DNA of 64,000 bases from Streptomyces sp. SCL15-4 (lineage in GTDB: Bacteria > Actinomycetota > Actinomycetes > Streptomycetales > Streptomycetaceae), in NCBI RefSeq assembly GCF_033366695.1, contig NZ_JAOBTQ010000001.1:2542001-2606000 (forward strand). The letters are read 5' to 3'. The notes under the pieces were generated by a model that was given only the letters and a program-made list of their open reading frames with translations, was not told the DNA's origin and did no database searches. The translations under genes were made by a program, and so were the position numbers. The stretch's first letter is position 1. Each line of letters opens with the position of its first letter. Shown piece after piece: positions 8,861 to 15,695 of this stretch.

Positions 8861-9040
8861 ATGTCCACGACTCCCCCACCGGAAGGTGCGCCGCGGCCGG
8901 CCGAGATTGTGCAGGCGGAGATCCGCGCGCTGATGCAGGAGACGGGCGGCTGGCTGTGGGGGCCGACCCGGGCCCGGTACGAGCAGCTGCGAGACGAGTG
9001 GGTGGCGACGGTCCGCGGGGACGTGGCGACCGCCGCGTAG
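8861..9040 (+). CDS. Small hypothetical protein, 59 aa
   Basis: MSTTPPPEGAPRPAEIVQ start; a largely helical acidic protein ending in WVATVRGDVATAA. Coding-like third positions throughout. Probably translated from a leaderless mRNA (TACGCT box 7 nt upstream). It lies just after the GntR gene and 11 bp before the next small gene. No family recognised. Confidence 0.6.
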   Translation: MSTTPPPEGAPRPAEIVQAEIRALMQETGGWLWGPTRARYEQLRDEWVATVRGDVATAA

Positions 9041-9043
9041 GAT
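9038..9043 (+). promoter_or_regulatory. -10 box for a leaderless transcript, overlapping a stop codon
   Basis: TAGGAT shares its first three bases with the TAG stop of the preceding gene and sits 8 nt before the GTG at 9052; no Shine-Dalgarno is present. Confidence 0.55.
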
Positions 9044-9051
9044 CCGCACTC

Positions 9052-9255
9052 GTGAGCGACATCGACTTCCCCGCCGACCTGATCAGCCTGGAGACCGCAG
9101 CCTGGGAGGCGGCGCAGCGGGGTGAGCTCACCGCCGAGCAGGCTGCCGAGGTGCAGGCCGGGATCACCGCGCACGCCGAGGCGACGGGGCTGGACCGGTA
9201 CACGGTGGAGATGGAGCTCAAGAAGCTCGTCCGGCACGCGGGCTCGGGCGTCTGA
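9052..9255 (+). CDS. Small hypothetical protein, 67 aa
   Basis: Starts VSDIDFPADLISLE and ends KKLVRHAGSGV. Entirely helical in character, with the heptad-like stretch AQRGELTAEQAAEVQAGI. GTG start placed immediately after a TAGGAT -10 box, so probably leaderless. Resembles small conserved Streptomyces proteins of unknown role; no domain can be named. Confidence 0.65.
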   Translation: MSDIDFPADLISLETAAWEAAQRGELTAEQAAEVQAGITAHAEATGLDRYTVEMELKKLVRHAGSGV

Positions 9256-9329
9256 CAGCAGACCGCCCCGGCTGCATCACGGCCGGGGCGGCACCAGCAC
9301 CAGAGCATGGGCTGATAGATACGACCAGC

Positions 9330-9551
9330 CTACGACCCGCCACCGACAACGGGGCCGCGCGTGGACATCACGTACAGGCCAGGCTGCGCCTCAGGCATAC
9401 GGGCGGCGAGCACCTGGAAGGACTGGCCCGGGAAGTCGTACTCCTCGGCAAGGCTGCCGGTCTCGGTGACCCAGCGGCGGGCGATGACTCGCTCCTTGCG
9501 GGCCAGCTGCTTCAGTGCGCGATCGCGGTTCGGGTGCGGGCGATATCCCAT
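9330..9551 (-). CDS. Small hypothetical protein, 73 aa
   Basis: MGYRPHPNRDRALKQ start, preceded by a strong GGAGGGG ribosome-binding site, which decides against the longer frame. A basic N-terminus (RALKQLARKERVIARRW) is followed by a small strand-rich domain. Reads against its left neighbours. Function unknown. Confidence 0.6.
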   Translation of the reverse strand: MGYRPHPNRDRALKQLARKERVIARRWVTETGSLAEEYDFPGQSFQVLAARMPEAQPGLYVMSTRGPVVGGGS

Positions 9552-9586
9552 GACCCCTCCTTCGTCGCCGCCAGGATGGCAGACGC

Positions 9587-9793
9587 TCACGCCTCCTCGG
9601 GCCAGGCCGTCAAGGTCTCGCCGGTCTCATCGTCAGTGAGGACGATGCGCGCGCCGGGCCTGCCCCAGTCGCCGATCCAGCGCTTGAATTTCCGCCGGGC
9701 GGTCGCCTCGGCATCCCACCAGCCATGCTGGACCGGCCGGCCGCCGACGGTGAGCAGCAGATGGTAGCGGCCGGGGCTCGGGTTGCTCGTCAC
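9587..9793 (-). CDS. Small conserved hypothetical protein, 68 aa
   Basis: Starts VTSNPSPGRYHLLL; motifs GRPVQHGWWDAEATARRKFKRW and VLTDDETGETL. The GTG at 9793 was chosen because TAGGAT (minus strand, 9806-9801) lies exactly 7 nt upstream, the leaderless spacing; an ATG two codons earlier (9799) is the alternative and would leave no room for a leader. Divergent from the gene at 9818 with only 24 bp between starts. No known activity. Confidence 0.65.
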   Translation of the reverse strand: MTSNPSPGRYHLLLTVGGRPVQHGWWDAEATARRKFKRWIGDWGRPGARIVLTDDETGETLTAWPEEA

Positions 9794-9800
9794 GACCATC

Positions 9801-9810
9801 ATCCTATTAT
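9801..9810. promoter_or_regulatory. Overlapping divergent -10 boxes
   Basis: Minus-strand TAGGAT (9806-9801) and plus-strand TATTAT (9805-9810) share two base pairs. Each sits exactly 7 nt from the start codon of its gene (9793 and 9818). TTGCTC at 9783-9788 is a possible -35 for the plus promoter (16-bp spacer). RNA polymerase cannot occupy both at once. Confidence 0.6.
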
Positions 9811-9817
9811 CGAACAC

Positions 9818-10156
9818 GTGAACGATCTGCCGCCTGACCTGCCCCGTCTCCGCACCCTGGAGACGTGGCTCGCCGTGAGCCTCGACCGGGTCCGGCAGCA
9901 GATCGCGGCGGCCGAGCGGCAGCAGCAGGAGCAGCAGCGCGGCGAGCAGGCCCGGCCGCCGGCCCCGGACTGGCTGCTGGAACTGGGCATCGGCCGGGAC
10001 ACGCCCGCCGTGTACGTCCACGAGGGTGGCTGCTGGAATGCGGGCAAGCGGTCGAAGGGTGTCGACCGCAGCACCGCGCTCCGGGCCCTCGTCGAAGGCG
10101 TCGCAGCCTGTCCGCATTGCCGGCCGGACTCGGCGCTCGGCTACCTGGAGGGATGA
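9818..10156 (+). CDS. DUF6233-like protein, 112 aa
   Basis: GTG start 7 nt after TATTAT, so probably leaderless. Begins VNDLPPDLPRLRTLETWLAVSL and carries a coiled-coil Gln/Glu-rich stretch, PDWLLELGIG, and a C-terminal CPHCRPD cysteine motif. This pattern matches the DUF6233 family common in Streptomyces, often near mobile DNA. Function unknown. Confidence 0.75.
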   Translation: MNDLPPDLPRLRTLETWLAVSLDRVRQQIAAAERQQQEQQRGEQARPPAPDWLLELGIGRDTPAVYVHEGGCWNAGKRSKGVDRSTALRALVEGVAACPHCRPDSALGYLEG

Positions 10157-10334
10157 CAGCCGCGAAGCCTCCCGTGGGGAGCCGGGAGGTGCGGCGGGCC
10201 CCGCCGTCCGCGGCAGACGGCAGGGCCCGAGAGGGGAGCCACCTGGGGGCTGGGGGCGTCCCGTGCGGACCACCATGCATCACAAACAAGCCAGAGCGAA
10301 AGAGATCGGCCACGGGAATCTGCTGCACACGACA

Positions 10335-10368
10335 GCGCCCGCCTCGACGGGGGGGGCGAGGCGGGCGC
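10335..10368. terminator. 12-bp stem terminator-like hairpin
   Basis: GCGCCCGCCTCG at 10335-10346 pairs perfectly with 10357-10368 around a 10-nt loop. It lies between convergent genes; a clear U-tract is absent, as is common in Streptomyces. Confidence 0.55.
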
Positions 10369-10421
10369 CGTCGCCACTGTGGCACGGGGGTGTCCGCTGA
10401 AGTCACCGAAACGCCTGCGGG

Positions 10422-10520
10422 TTACCGCAGATAGCGGCACATTATCTGCGGTAATCCTGGCGGTGACCTGCGGAAACAGCGGTCCGGGAGAGTGCCGACT
10501 CCGGAAACTATCTGCGGTAG
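10422..10520. repeat. Inverted 12-9-12 repeat plus extra copies next to int
   Basis: TTACCGCAGATA (10422-10433) and TATCTGCGGTAA (10443-10454) are perfect inverses around a 9-nt centre. A third copy, CTATCTGCGGTAG, lies at 10508-10520, 8 bp from the int stop codon, and CTGCGG recurs at about 10415 and 10468. The geometry resembles a tyrosine-recombinase core (two 11-13 bp arms around 6-9 bp) or arm-type integrase sites; it could also be a regulator's operator array. Confidence 0.6.
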
Positions 10521-10527
10521 GCAGCTG

Positions 10528-11547
10528 CTACAGCCCGATGTCCTCGGAAGCGGCGTCGGTCCACTTGTCGGCTTCGCGGATGTACCCCCAGAAGGCGGGG
10601 CTGTTCTCGGCGTGGCCGGACTGTTCGCGGATCTTCTCCTCGCGCTTCCCTGCTCGGCGGCTGGTGGTGATGAACCCTGCCCGCATGCTGTGGCCAGTGA
10701 GCCGGACGGAGAGGCCGGCGCGTTCGGCGTTGCGGGCGATGATTTCGCGGACGGCTTCCGCGGAGAGTGCGCGGTCGCCGAGGCGGCCGTGGACGGTGAT
10801 GGGCAGGAAGGCGGGCCCGGTGGTGATGCCTGCGGCGGTGCGCCAGGTGAGCCAGGCGCGGACGGGGCAGGTGTCGGGGTTTTTGCCGTAGTGGACGACG
10901 ACGTCGCGGGGCGGGCGGCCTTTCACGGCGGGGACGTGGACTTCGAGTCCTTGGCTGACGTGGACGACGGTGTCGGCGCGGAGGGCGGCGACTTCGGCGG
11001 AGCGTCCGGCGATGGCGAAGGCCATGAGCCAGAGGGCGCGGTCGCGGAGTCCGGTGAGTCCGTCGGCGACGGCCGCGTTCATCTGCCGGAGCTGCTCGGG
11101 GGTGGCTGCGGCAGCCTTGCCCCTGCCGCGCGCCATGCGTTCGGGGTCGTTCTTCAGCGGCTTGAGGGCCTGCCGCGCGGCGACGGTGACGGCCTTCGGC
11201 ACCTCGATGCCGCGGCCGCGCAGAGTGACGGTGGCGCCGGTGATTCGCCGGTCGATCGAGTTGGGTGCGGCGAGCTTGACGGTGTCGAGCCAGACGACGA
11301 AGCCGACGAACGTGCCCTTGGTGACGACGGTCAACGGCAGTGGCTGACCGGTGCGTTCGGCGAGCCAGTCGTGGAACTCCTCCCACAAGGCCCAGTCGTT
11401 GGCGTAGCCGCGCTTCGTGTTGTGGGGGCGGATGGCGTCGAGGTGCTTCTCGGCTGCCTCTTCCATGGCGTGCAGAACGGCAAGCGTCGCAGCGTCGTAG
11501 ACGGCGGGGGTGGAGTCTGGCTGCTGCGGAACGAGAGTGCTGCTCAC
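10528..11547 (-). CDS. int: Tyrosine-recombinase phage integrase
   Basis: 339-residue site-specific recombinase catalysing integration and excision. The N-terminal SAM-like core-binding domain spans about 30-130; the catalytic domain carries Arg182 (GRSAEVAAL), Lys209, His286 and Arg289 (GHSMRAGF), His312 (SGHAENSPAFW) and the nucleophile Tyr322 (FWGYIRE). All catalytic residues are present. Its start overlaps the stop of the upstream 71-aa gene (ATGA), so the two are translationally coupled. Family members integrate by short att cores; the probable attL lies about 3 kb away. Confidence 0.95.
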   Translation of the reverse strand: MSSTLVPQQPDSTPAVYDAATLAVLHAMEEAAEKHLDAIRPHNTKRGYANDWALWEEFHDWLAERTGQPLPLTVVTKGTFVGFVVWLDTVKLAAPNSIDRRITGATVTLRGRGIEVPKAVTVAARQALKPLKNDPERMARGRGKAAAATPEQLRQMNAAVADGLTGLRDRALWLMAFAIAGRSAEVAALRADTVVHVSQGLEVHVPAVKGRPPRDVVVHYGKNPDTCPVRAWLTWRTAAGITTGPAFLPITVHGRLGDRALSAEAVREIIARNAERAGLSVRLTGHSMRAGFITTSRRAGKREEKIREQSGHAENSPAFWGYIREADKWTDAASEDIGL

Positions 11548-11759
11548 GATCGTCCGTACCGCGAGTCATTCAACTCGGCTTCCTCAGCCGCCTGTAGCAG
11601 CTCAATGGACAGGCGACGGGCCAACTGGGGCGACAGGTCTCGAATGAGTCCCCCATGTCGCGCTTCCTCCGGATAGATGGCGCACGTCAGTCGCACGGCA
11701 CCAACCTGGAGTGGGGCGATCTTGATGATGGAGGGATGTTCCTCGGAGTATTCCGGCAT
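11544..11759 (-). CDS. Small protein co-transcribed with integrase, 71 aa
   Basis: MPEYSEEHPSIIKIAPLQVGAVRL start, ending ELLQAAEEAELNDSRYGRS. It overlaps int by 4 bp. The minus-strand box TACAAT (11770-11765) lies 5 nt before the ATG, suggesting a leaderless transcript for this two-gene operon. Its position suggests an integrase partner such as a directionality factor, but no HTH is visible; function unknown. Confidence 0.65.
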   Translation of the reverse strand: MPEYSEEHPSIIKIAPLQVGAVRLTCAIYPEEARHGGLIRDLSPQLARRLSIELLQAAEEAELNDSRYGRS

Positions 11760-11764
11760 GGCTA

Positions 11765-11770
11765 ATTGTA
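11765..11770 (-). promoter_or_regulatory. -10 box of the integrase operon
   Basis: TACAAT on the minus strand, 5 nt from the ATG at 11759; very close to the consensus TATAAT and without a Shine-Dalgarno after it. Confidence 0.55.
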
Positions 11771-11870
11771 CCGTTTTTGCGCCCGCGATATGGCATGTTA
11801 TCGAGAGTGCAGGCCAGTCAACTCAGCCGTCTTCGCGGCCGATTAGGCTCACCTTGCTTGACGTGCTGGC

Positions 11871-11876
11871 TAGCCT
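11871..11876 (+). promoter_or_regulatory. -10 box for a leaderless transcript
   Basis: TAGCCT lies 6 nt before the ATG at 11883, with no ribosome-binding site. Confidence 0.5.
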
Positions 11877-11882
11877 CCGAGC

Positions 11883-12164
11883 ATGAACAATCACCTTGGT
11901 GACGCGGTCCTCTGCTTGGACGATGGCCGCCTATTGAGCGTGAACGCTGACCTCAGCAAGGACGGCTCCGGGACGTGGGGTGGAACTCTCTTCGCCACGA
12001 TCGGTGCTGCTGCGACTTCCGACCTGGCCAACCTCACCGAGGGCACGCTCCTGATCGGCAATCGCACTGGCGCGTTCGTTCGTCGGGACACCTCAGACTG
12101 GATCGACTCCCCCGATGGGGAGTTCCGGCTCTGCATCGAGGGCAATGGCGACGCCCCGTTCTGA
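11883..12164 (+). CDS. Hypothetical protein, 93 aa (plus-strand accessory gene)
   Basis: MNNHLGDAVLCLDDGRLLSV start; strand-rich, acidic, ending LCIEGNGDAPF. Transcribed against the surrounding phage operons from its own leaderless-type promoter and followed by a strong terminator, the usual layout of a moron expressed in the lysogen. Function unknown. Confidence 0.65.
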   Translation: MNNHLGDAVLCLDDGRLLSVNADLSKDGSGTWGGTLFATIGAAATSDLANLTEGTLLIGNRTGAFVRRDTSDWIDSPDGEFRLCIEGNGDAPF

Positions 12165-12173
12165 CACGACGAA

Positions 12174-12213
12174 GCGCCCCCACTCCCCCGCGACGGCGGG
12201 ATGGTGGGGGCGC
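12174..12213 (+). terminator. Stem-loop terminator
   Basis: GCGCCCCCAC (12174-12183) pairs with GTGGGGGCGC (12204-12213). It separates the plus-strand accessory gene from the minus-strand lysis region and may work in both directions. Confidence 0.65.
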
Positions 12214-12217
12214 GCGG

Positions 12218-12370
12218 TCAGGCCGGGCTGTCGAGTTCGTACACCGGCGGCGGGGGCGGCTCCGGGTCGGCAACGGGCTGCTCCGGGATGACCCCCATCT
12301 CCTCGAGGGTCGCCGCGTCCGCGGCGGTCGGGTCCGGTTGCGGCTGGACAGGGACGGGTTCGGGCGTGGG
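12218..12370 (-). other. Coding-like in-frame extension beyond a TGA stop
   Basis: Directly after the TGA of the 109-aa gene (12373-12371) the same frame stays open for 50 codons to a TGA at 12220-12218. It encodes a Pro/Glu/Asp-rich tail (PTPEPVPVQPQPDPTA... ending YELDSPA) with nearly all third positions G or C. There is no start codon near its beginning, so it cannot be an ordinary separate gene of this length. The stop context is TGA-C, known as leaky. Confidence 0.55.
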
Positions 12371-12700
12371 TCACACTCCAGTTCGGTTGTACTCGTCCAC
12401 CAAGGGATGTGGCGGCTCTGGGTCTATGCCGGCCTGATGCATCTGGCGGGCCCACCGGTCCATCGTCCACGTACACGCACGCACCAGGGCCTCCAGCCTG
12501 GACTGGCGACCCCGCAGCTCCTTGTTCTCCCGGTCCACCCGCGTCACCGTCGCCTGCAGAACCGCGAACTGCTGCGCTTCCTCCTGCGGGCCGGCTTGGA
12601 TTGCCGCGGCGGTACGCGTCCCCCGGTAGGTGAAGAACCCTGTCGTGATCACGCCGACGACCGTGATGGTCGCCCCGACCAGTCCCCAGATTCCGTTCAC
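12371..12700 (-). CDS. Membrane-anchored coiled-coil protein in the lysis region, 109 aa
   Basis: One N-terminal transmembrane helix (about residues 5-25, GLVGATITVVGVITTGFFTY) followed by a coiled coil rich in Gln, Glu and Arg (35-75). This size and topology are common for the small protein next to actinophage holins, possibly a lysis accessory protein. Start overlaps the upstream gene's stop. Odd: the frame continues as coding-like sequence past its TGA, so a 160-aa readthrough form is possible. Confidence 0.65.
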   Translation of the reverse strand: MNGIWGLVGATITVVGVITTGFFTYRGTRTAAAIQAGPQEEAQQFAVLQATVTRVDRENKELRGRQSRLEALVRACTWTMDRWARQMHQAGIDPEPPHPLVDEYNRTGV

Positions 12701-13143
12701 CCGGGTCTCCCCTCAGCCGCCTGGCCGAGGTTCCGGGGTGATCCGGCATCAGGCGGGACTCGTGACGCGCACCAGATCACCCCACAGTGCGATGTGATGT
12801 ACCAGCCGAACAGGAACAGGCCGCGCGGGTAGTCGCCGAGCAGGCCGGCCCAGCCGTAGGTGAACGCCCACACGGCGGGCGGGATGCTCGCGGCGACGAA
12901 GCCCCAGCCGTCCTGGCCGAACTGGATCCATGCGCAGATGAACGTGGCTGTCCCGGCGATGATCCATACCCACGCCCAGCAGTGCAGTGGGGCGAAGCGC
13001 AGCAGCATGCTGAGGCCGTCCTGCGCCCACGGCGGGGTGAAGATGAAGGAGAAGCCGAAGCAGGTCTTCCCGACCCCCATGAAGACGAGGAACGGCCCGC
13101 GCGCGCCGAGGCGTCCGCTGAGCCAGCGAACCACCCGGCGCAC
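12697..13143 (-). CDS. Polytopic membrane protein near holin, 148 aa
   Basis: Four hydrophobic segments (about residues 16-34, 48-68, 78-98, 104-125) after a short basic N-terminus MRRVVRWLSGRL. Lies 3 bp downstream of the holin gene and overlaps the next gene by 4 bp. Probably a second holin, antiholin or other lysis membrane factor; no family can be named. Confidence 0.6.
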   Translation of the reverse strand: MRRVVRWLSGRLGARGPFLVFMGVGKTCFGFSFIFTPPWAQDGLSMLLRFAPLHCWAWVWIIAGTATFICAWIQFGQDGWGFVAASIPPAVWAFTYGWAGLLGDYPRGLFLFGWYITSHCGVIWCASRVPPDAGSPRNLGQAAEGRPG

Positions 13144-13146
13144 TCT

Positions 13147-13503
13147 TCAGGCTCCCCGCGGCCCGGTTGGCGCGGCGGGCCTGGACGGCGTCACCTGCAC
13201 GCGGGTCAACAGGGTGAGGCCGGCGAGGACGACGGTGTTGATGGCGCCGACGGTGGCCTGTGAGACGTCGTAGCCGAACGCGGCGACGAGGACCGCGCCG
13301 GCCGCGACGACCGCAGTGAACGCCTGCGGGGCGACCGGCCTCGTCATCGCGGCGGCGATCGCGCCGAGGATCGCTGACACCGCGGCCACGATCGCGCCGG
13401 CCTGGTCCGCGGTGAGCCCGGTGAAGCCGAGCGACACGATGAGGCCGAGCACGGCGGACAGCGCGTTGAGGACGACCACCGGTTCGCGTCCGAAGATTCT
13501 CAT
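13147..13503 (-). CDS. Holin
   Basis: 118 residues with three closely spaced hydrophobic helices (VVVLNALSAVLGLIVSLGF, AIVAAVSAILGAIAAAM and FTAVVAAGAVLVAAFG) and a short polar C-terminus. Size, topology and position just after the endolysin genes fit a phage holin, which opens the membrane to release the endolysin. ATG start at 13503. Confidence 0.75.
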   Translation of the reverse strand: MRIFGREPVVVLNALSAVLGLIVSLGFTGLTADQAGAIVAAVSAILGAIAAAMTRPVAPQAFTAVVAAGAVLVAAFGYDVSQATVGAINTVVLAGLTLLTRVQVTPSRPAAPTGPRGA

Positions 13504-13518
13504 AAGGGAGCTCGATTC

Positions 13519-13860
13519 TCAGACGGGCTGTGCGAGGGAGCGACAGCCGATGACGGTTCCGGAGCTGTTCCGGACCTCGCGATAGGGCACGAGCAGGTCG
13601 TCGCGTCGGTCGGCGAGAGCGAGTGCCACGACGAGGGAGACGATGTACTGATAGCCGTCCCGCTTGGGCGGCAGGTTCTGGGCGTGACCGAACTCGACCA
13701 GTTCGAAGGTGATGCCACCGCCCAGCTCGATCGTCGCCAGCCGGGCAGGAATCGGCTCCGGCGGGATGACCTCACGCAGGTGCGACTCCAAGTCGTCGCT
13801 GCCGTCCTCGCGCTCGGCGGAGTACAGGCGGATCGGGTGCGGGGTCAGGTTGAGGATCAA
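13519..13860 (-). CDS. Conserved phage protein between endolysin and holin, 113 aa
   Basis: Frame starting at TTG 13860 reads LILNLTPHPIRLYSAE and ends GTVIGCRSLAQPV. The xNLTPHPxRxY opening is a pattern I recognise from Streptomyces phage proteins. The TTG is chosen because the conserved motif begins there, 3 bp after the endolysin stop; AAAGAG just upstream can serve as a weak ribosome-binding site. Function unknown. Confidence 0.65.
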   Translation of the reverse strand: MILNLTPHPIRLYSAEREDGSDDLESHLREVIPPEPIPARLATIELGGGITFELVEFGHAQNLPPKRDGYQYIVSLVVALALADRRDDLLVPYREVRNSSGTVIGCRSLAQPV

Positions 13861-13862
13861 CG

Positions 13863-14624
13863 TCAGCTCTTTGTCTGGCTGGCGATGAGACGGTCGACGG
13901 CCCTCTGCAGTGCGCGGACGCGGGTGGTGACGTCCTGGATGTGGGACTGCCAGGTCCAGGACTTGTTGGTCTTGTAGTCGGTGGCCTCGGCCGGCGCGTC
14001 GAGGACGCCGTCCGTCTTCAGCAGCTTGGTGTAGACCGCGTCGGCGATCCGCTTGATGTCGGCGTCGGAGAGCACGTCGTCCTCCTGGGTGGTCTTGCCG
14101 GTGGCCCGGGCGATGATGCCCGGCATGATCACGTCGTGGAACTGCTTTATGCGCGCGTCGCCTGGGCAGCTGTGCGCGTCGGGGTTCCACTCCTTGAAGA
14201 GGCGGTGGTAGCCGAAGCCGGGATCACTGGCGGTGCGGCAGGCCCGCAGCGGGATGCCGTGCTTCTCGTGCAGCCACACGCCGAGCTTGATAATCGACTC
14301 GACCTGCGCGGCCGTCCACGGATCCGACGCCGAAGTATTCGACGCGGACTCCAACGACACCGCGCCGGTCCCGTCAGCCCGACGGTTCGCCGCACCGGTC
14401 GCGTCCGCGCGCGTCTCCGTGCCGATGAACTGCGCGAGGCTGCCGTCGTAGCCGAGCCCGAAGTGCGACTCCAGGTTCGTGCTGTCCCGCCAGTACTCGT
14501 AGGTACGCTCGGGCGTCCACGGGGCGACGATGCTGTGCAGGATGAACTGCGTCGGCTTGATGGCCGGCTGCGCGTCCGACTCCGGCTGCAGCTCCATCCT
14601 CTTGGCGCCGGGATACCAGGCCAT
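13863..14624 (-). CDS. Endolysin, N-acetylmuramoyl-L-alanine amidase
   Basis: 253-residue amidase_2/PGRP-type enzyme that cleaves the lactyl-amide bond of peptidoglycan at lysis. Zn-site candidates: His30 in FILHSIV and the late HSCPGDARI motif (about 151-159). Residues 195-253 form a likely cell-wall-targeting or oligomerising tail. No signal peptide, so it depends on the holin downstream. Starts 17 bp after a terminator-like hairpin. Confidence 0.9.
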   Translation of the reverse strand: MAWYPGAKRMELQPESDAQPAIKPTQFILHSIVAPWTPERTYEYWRDSTNLESHFGLGYDGSLAQFIGTETRADATGAANRRADGTGAVSLESASNTSASDPWTAAQVESIIKLGVWLHEKHGIPLRACRTASDPGFGYHRLFKEWNPDAHSCPGDARIKQFHDVIMPGIIARATGKTTQEDDVLSDADIKRIADAVYTKLLKTDGVLDAPAEATDYKTNKSWTWQSHIQDVTTRVRALQRAVDRLIASQTKS

Positions 14625-14644
14625 GCGGCCCTCCTTCTGGGCAT

Positions 14645-14669
14645 GAAAAAGGCGCCCAGTCCGGGGCGC
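14645..14669 (-). terminator. Terminator between tail and lysis genes
   Basis: On the minus strand GCGCCC-CGGACT-GGGCGC is followed by CTTTTTC, a good intrinsic terminator, then CATGCCC and the endolysin ribosome-binding site. One of four related terminator/leader elements in this prophage. Confidence 0.65.
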
Positions 14670-14687
14670 AGGCGGGGGTGGTGCGGG

Positions 14688-14894
14688 TTAGGACAGCTCG
14701 GGCTGAGGGTCCAGCAATGTCGCGGAGGTGATGGTCATGTTGTGCTTGCACAGGCCGCACTGGACGTAGCAGTTGGTGCCGGCGTTCGAGTAGAACGGGT
14801 TGACGTCGAACGTCTTCCCGAAGTTCGCGCATGCCTCGTTGTCGTCCTGTGCTGTGACGGAGTACCACAGCGCCGGTTCGAAGGTCACACTCAT
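14688..14894 (-). CDS. Small cysteine-rich phage protein, 68 aa
   Basis: MSVTFEPALWYSVTAQDDN start; contains CYVQCGLCKHNM, a likely metal-binding cluster. ATG overlaps the stop of the upstream tail gene (ATGA), so it belongs to the tail operon. Last gene before the terminator. Function unknown. Confidence 0.65.
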   Translation of the reverse strand: MSVTFEPALWYSVTAQDDNEACANFGKTFDVNPFYSNAGTNCYVQCGLCKHNMTITSATLLDPQPELS

Positions 14895-15691
14895 ATCCCG
14901 ATCACCATCCAGTTCACGTTCGTAGCAGTTGTAGTGGTGCGCGTAGCCCAGATGGTCATCCCGTTGGAGCTGGCGTTGGATACGCCGACGCCGGTGACCT
15001 GGCTCCCGGGCACGACGGTGTTGGCGGTGGCCAGCCCGTAGAAGGTGGTCCCCTTCAGCCCCAGGCCGGTGACGGTCACAGATGTGGGCGTGTTTGCTGC
15101 GCTGGGCGTGATGCTGACTTGGCCGTAGGCGATGTTCGATGCGGTGAGGACGCCGAGGATGTCCAGGTTGCACTGGGTGCTGTTCTCGCCCTGGACGTAC
15201 ACGTAGGGGCTGCCGCCCTCGAACGTGCTCTCCAGCGTCATGATGGCCCGGTGCGCGGTGGGCGCGACGTTCCCCGAGGTCAGGATCAGGTCGGTGTACT
15301 GGTAGGCGTCGGAGTCGTAGGTGATGCCTGCGGGTACGGCGACCAGGCCCTGTTCCGCCGGCTGGAACTGGAGCTGCCCGGAGGTCAGGGAGGCGGCGAT
15401 GTTGTTCGGCGTCTGGAGGCCGCGGGTCCACAGTCCGCCGCCGCCGGTCTCTTCGGGCCCGAGTTCGGCCAGCAGCGTCTCGCCGTCCTGGGCGTAGATC
15501 TGGACGGCCTGGCTCTCCTGGCTGATCTCGACACGGGACCCGGTCGTGGCGGTGCGCATCGTGCCAATGGTCGCCGCGGTGAGCCGCCGGGCCGCCCGCA
15601 GTTCCTTCACCTGGCGTTCCAGTTCGGCGACCTTGCGGGCGAGGGTCGTCGCGTCGGGCGGTAGCTGGTCGAGCTGGCGCACTGCGCTCAT
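14891..15691 (-). CDS. Minor tail / tail-fibre-like protein
   Basis: 266 residues. N-terminal coiled coil (about 15-40, LARKVAELERQVKELRAARR) followed by Gly/Ser/Thr-rich strand repeats, the organisation of short fibre or tail-tip proteins that touch the host surface. It lies in the tail-tip cluster, 4 bp after the baseplate-like gene. Host-binding role is inferred from position and composition. Confidence 0.65.
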   Translation of the reverse strand: MSAVRQLDQLPPDATTLARKVAELERQVKELRAARRLTAATIGTMRTATTGSRVEISQESQAVQIYAQDGETLLAELGPEETGGGGLWTRGLQTPNNIAASLTSGQLQFQPAEQGLVAVPAGITYDSDAYQYTDLILTSGNVAPTAHRAIMTLESTFEGGSPYVYVQGENSTQCNLDILGVLTASNIAYGQVSITPSAANTPTSVTVTGLGLKGTTFYGLATANTVVPGSQVTGVGVSNASSNGMTIWATRTTTTATNVNWMVIGI

Positions 15692-15695
15692 CGGC

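Larger units (their letters stand above)
10157..10527. other. Gene-free region downstream of the integrase gene
   Basis: 371 bp between the convergent DUF6233-like gene and int. Holds a G/C-rich terminator (10335-10368) and a cluster of repeats built on TATCTGCGGTA (10411-10520). No gene recognised. Confidence 0.6.

Noticed and set aside
10492..11676. Plus-strand frame over the integrase gene
   Set aside because: The minus strand has a complete tyrosine-recombinase active site; the plus frame is a shadow.
12371..12373. Selenocysteine insertion at the TGA of the lysis-region gene
   Set aside because: No SECIS-like hairpin follows, and a Pro-rich tail has no use for a selenocysteine; ordinary leaky readthrough is simpler.
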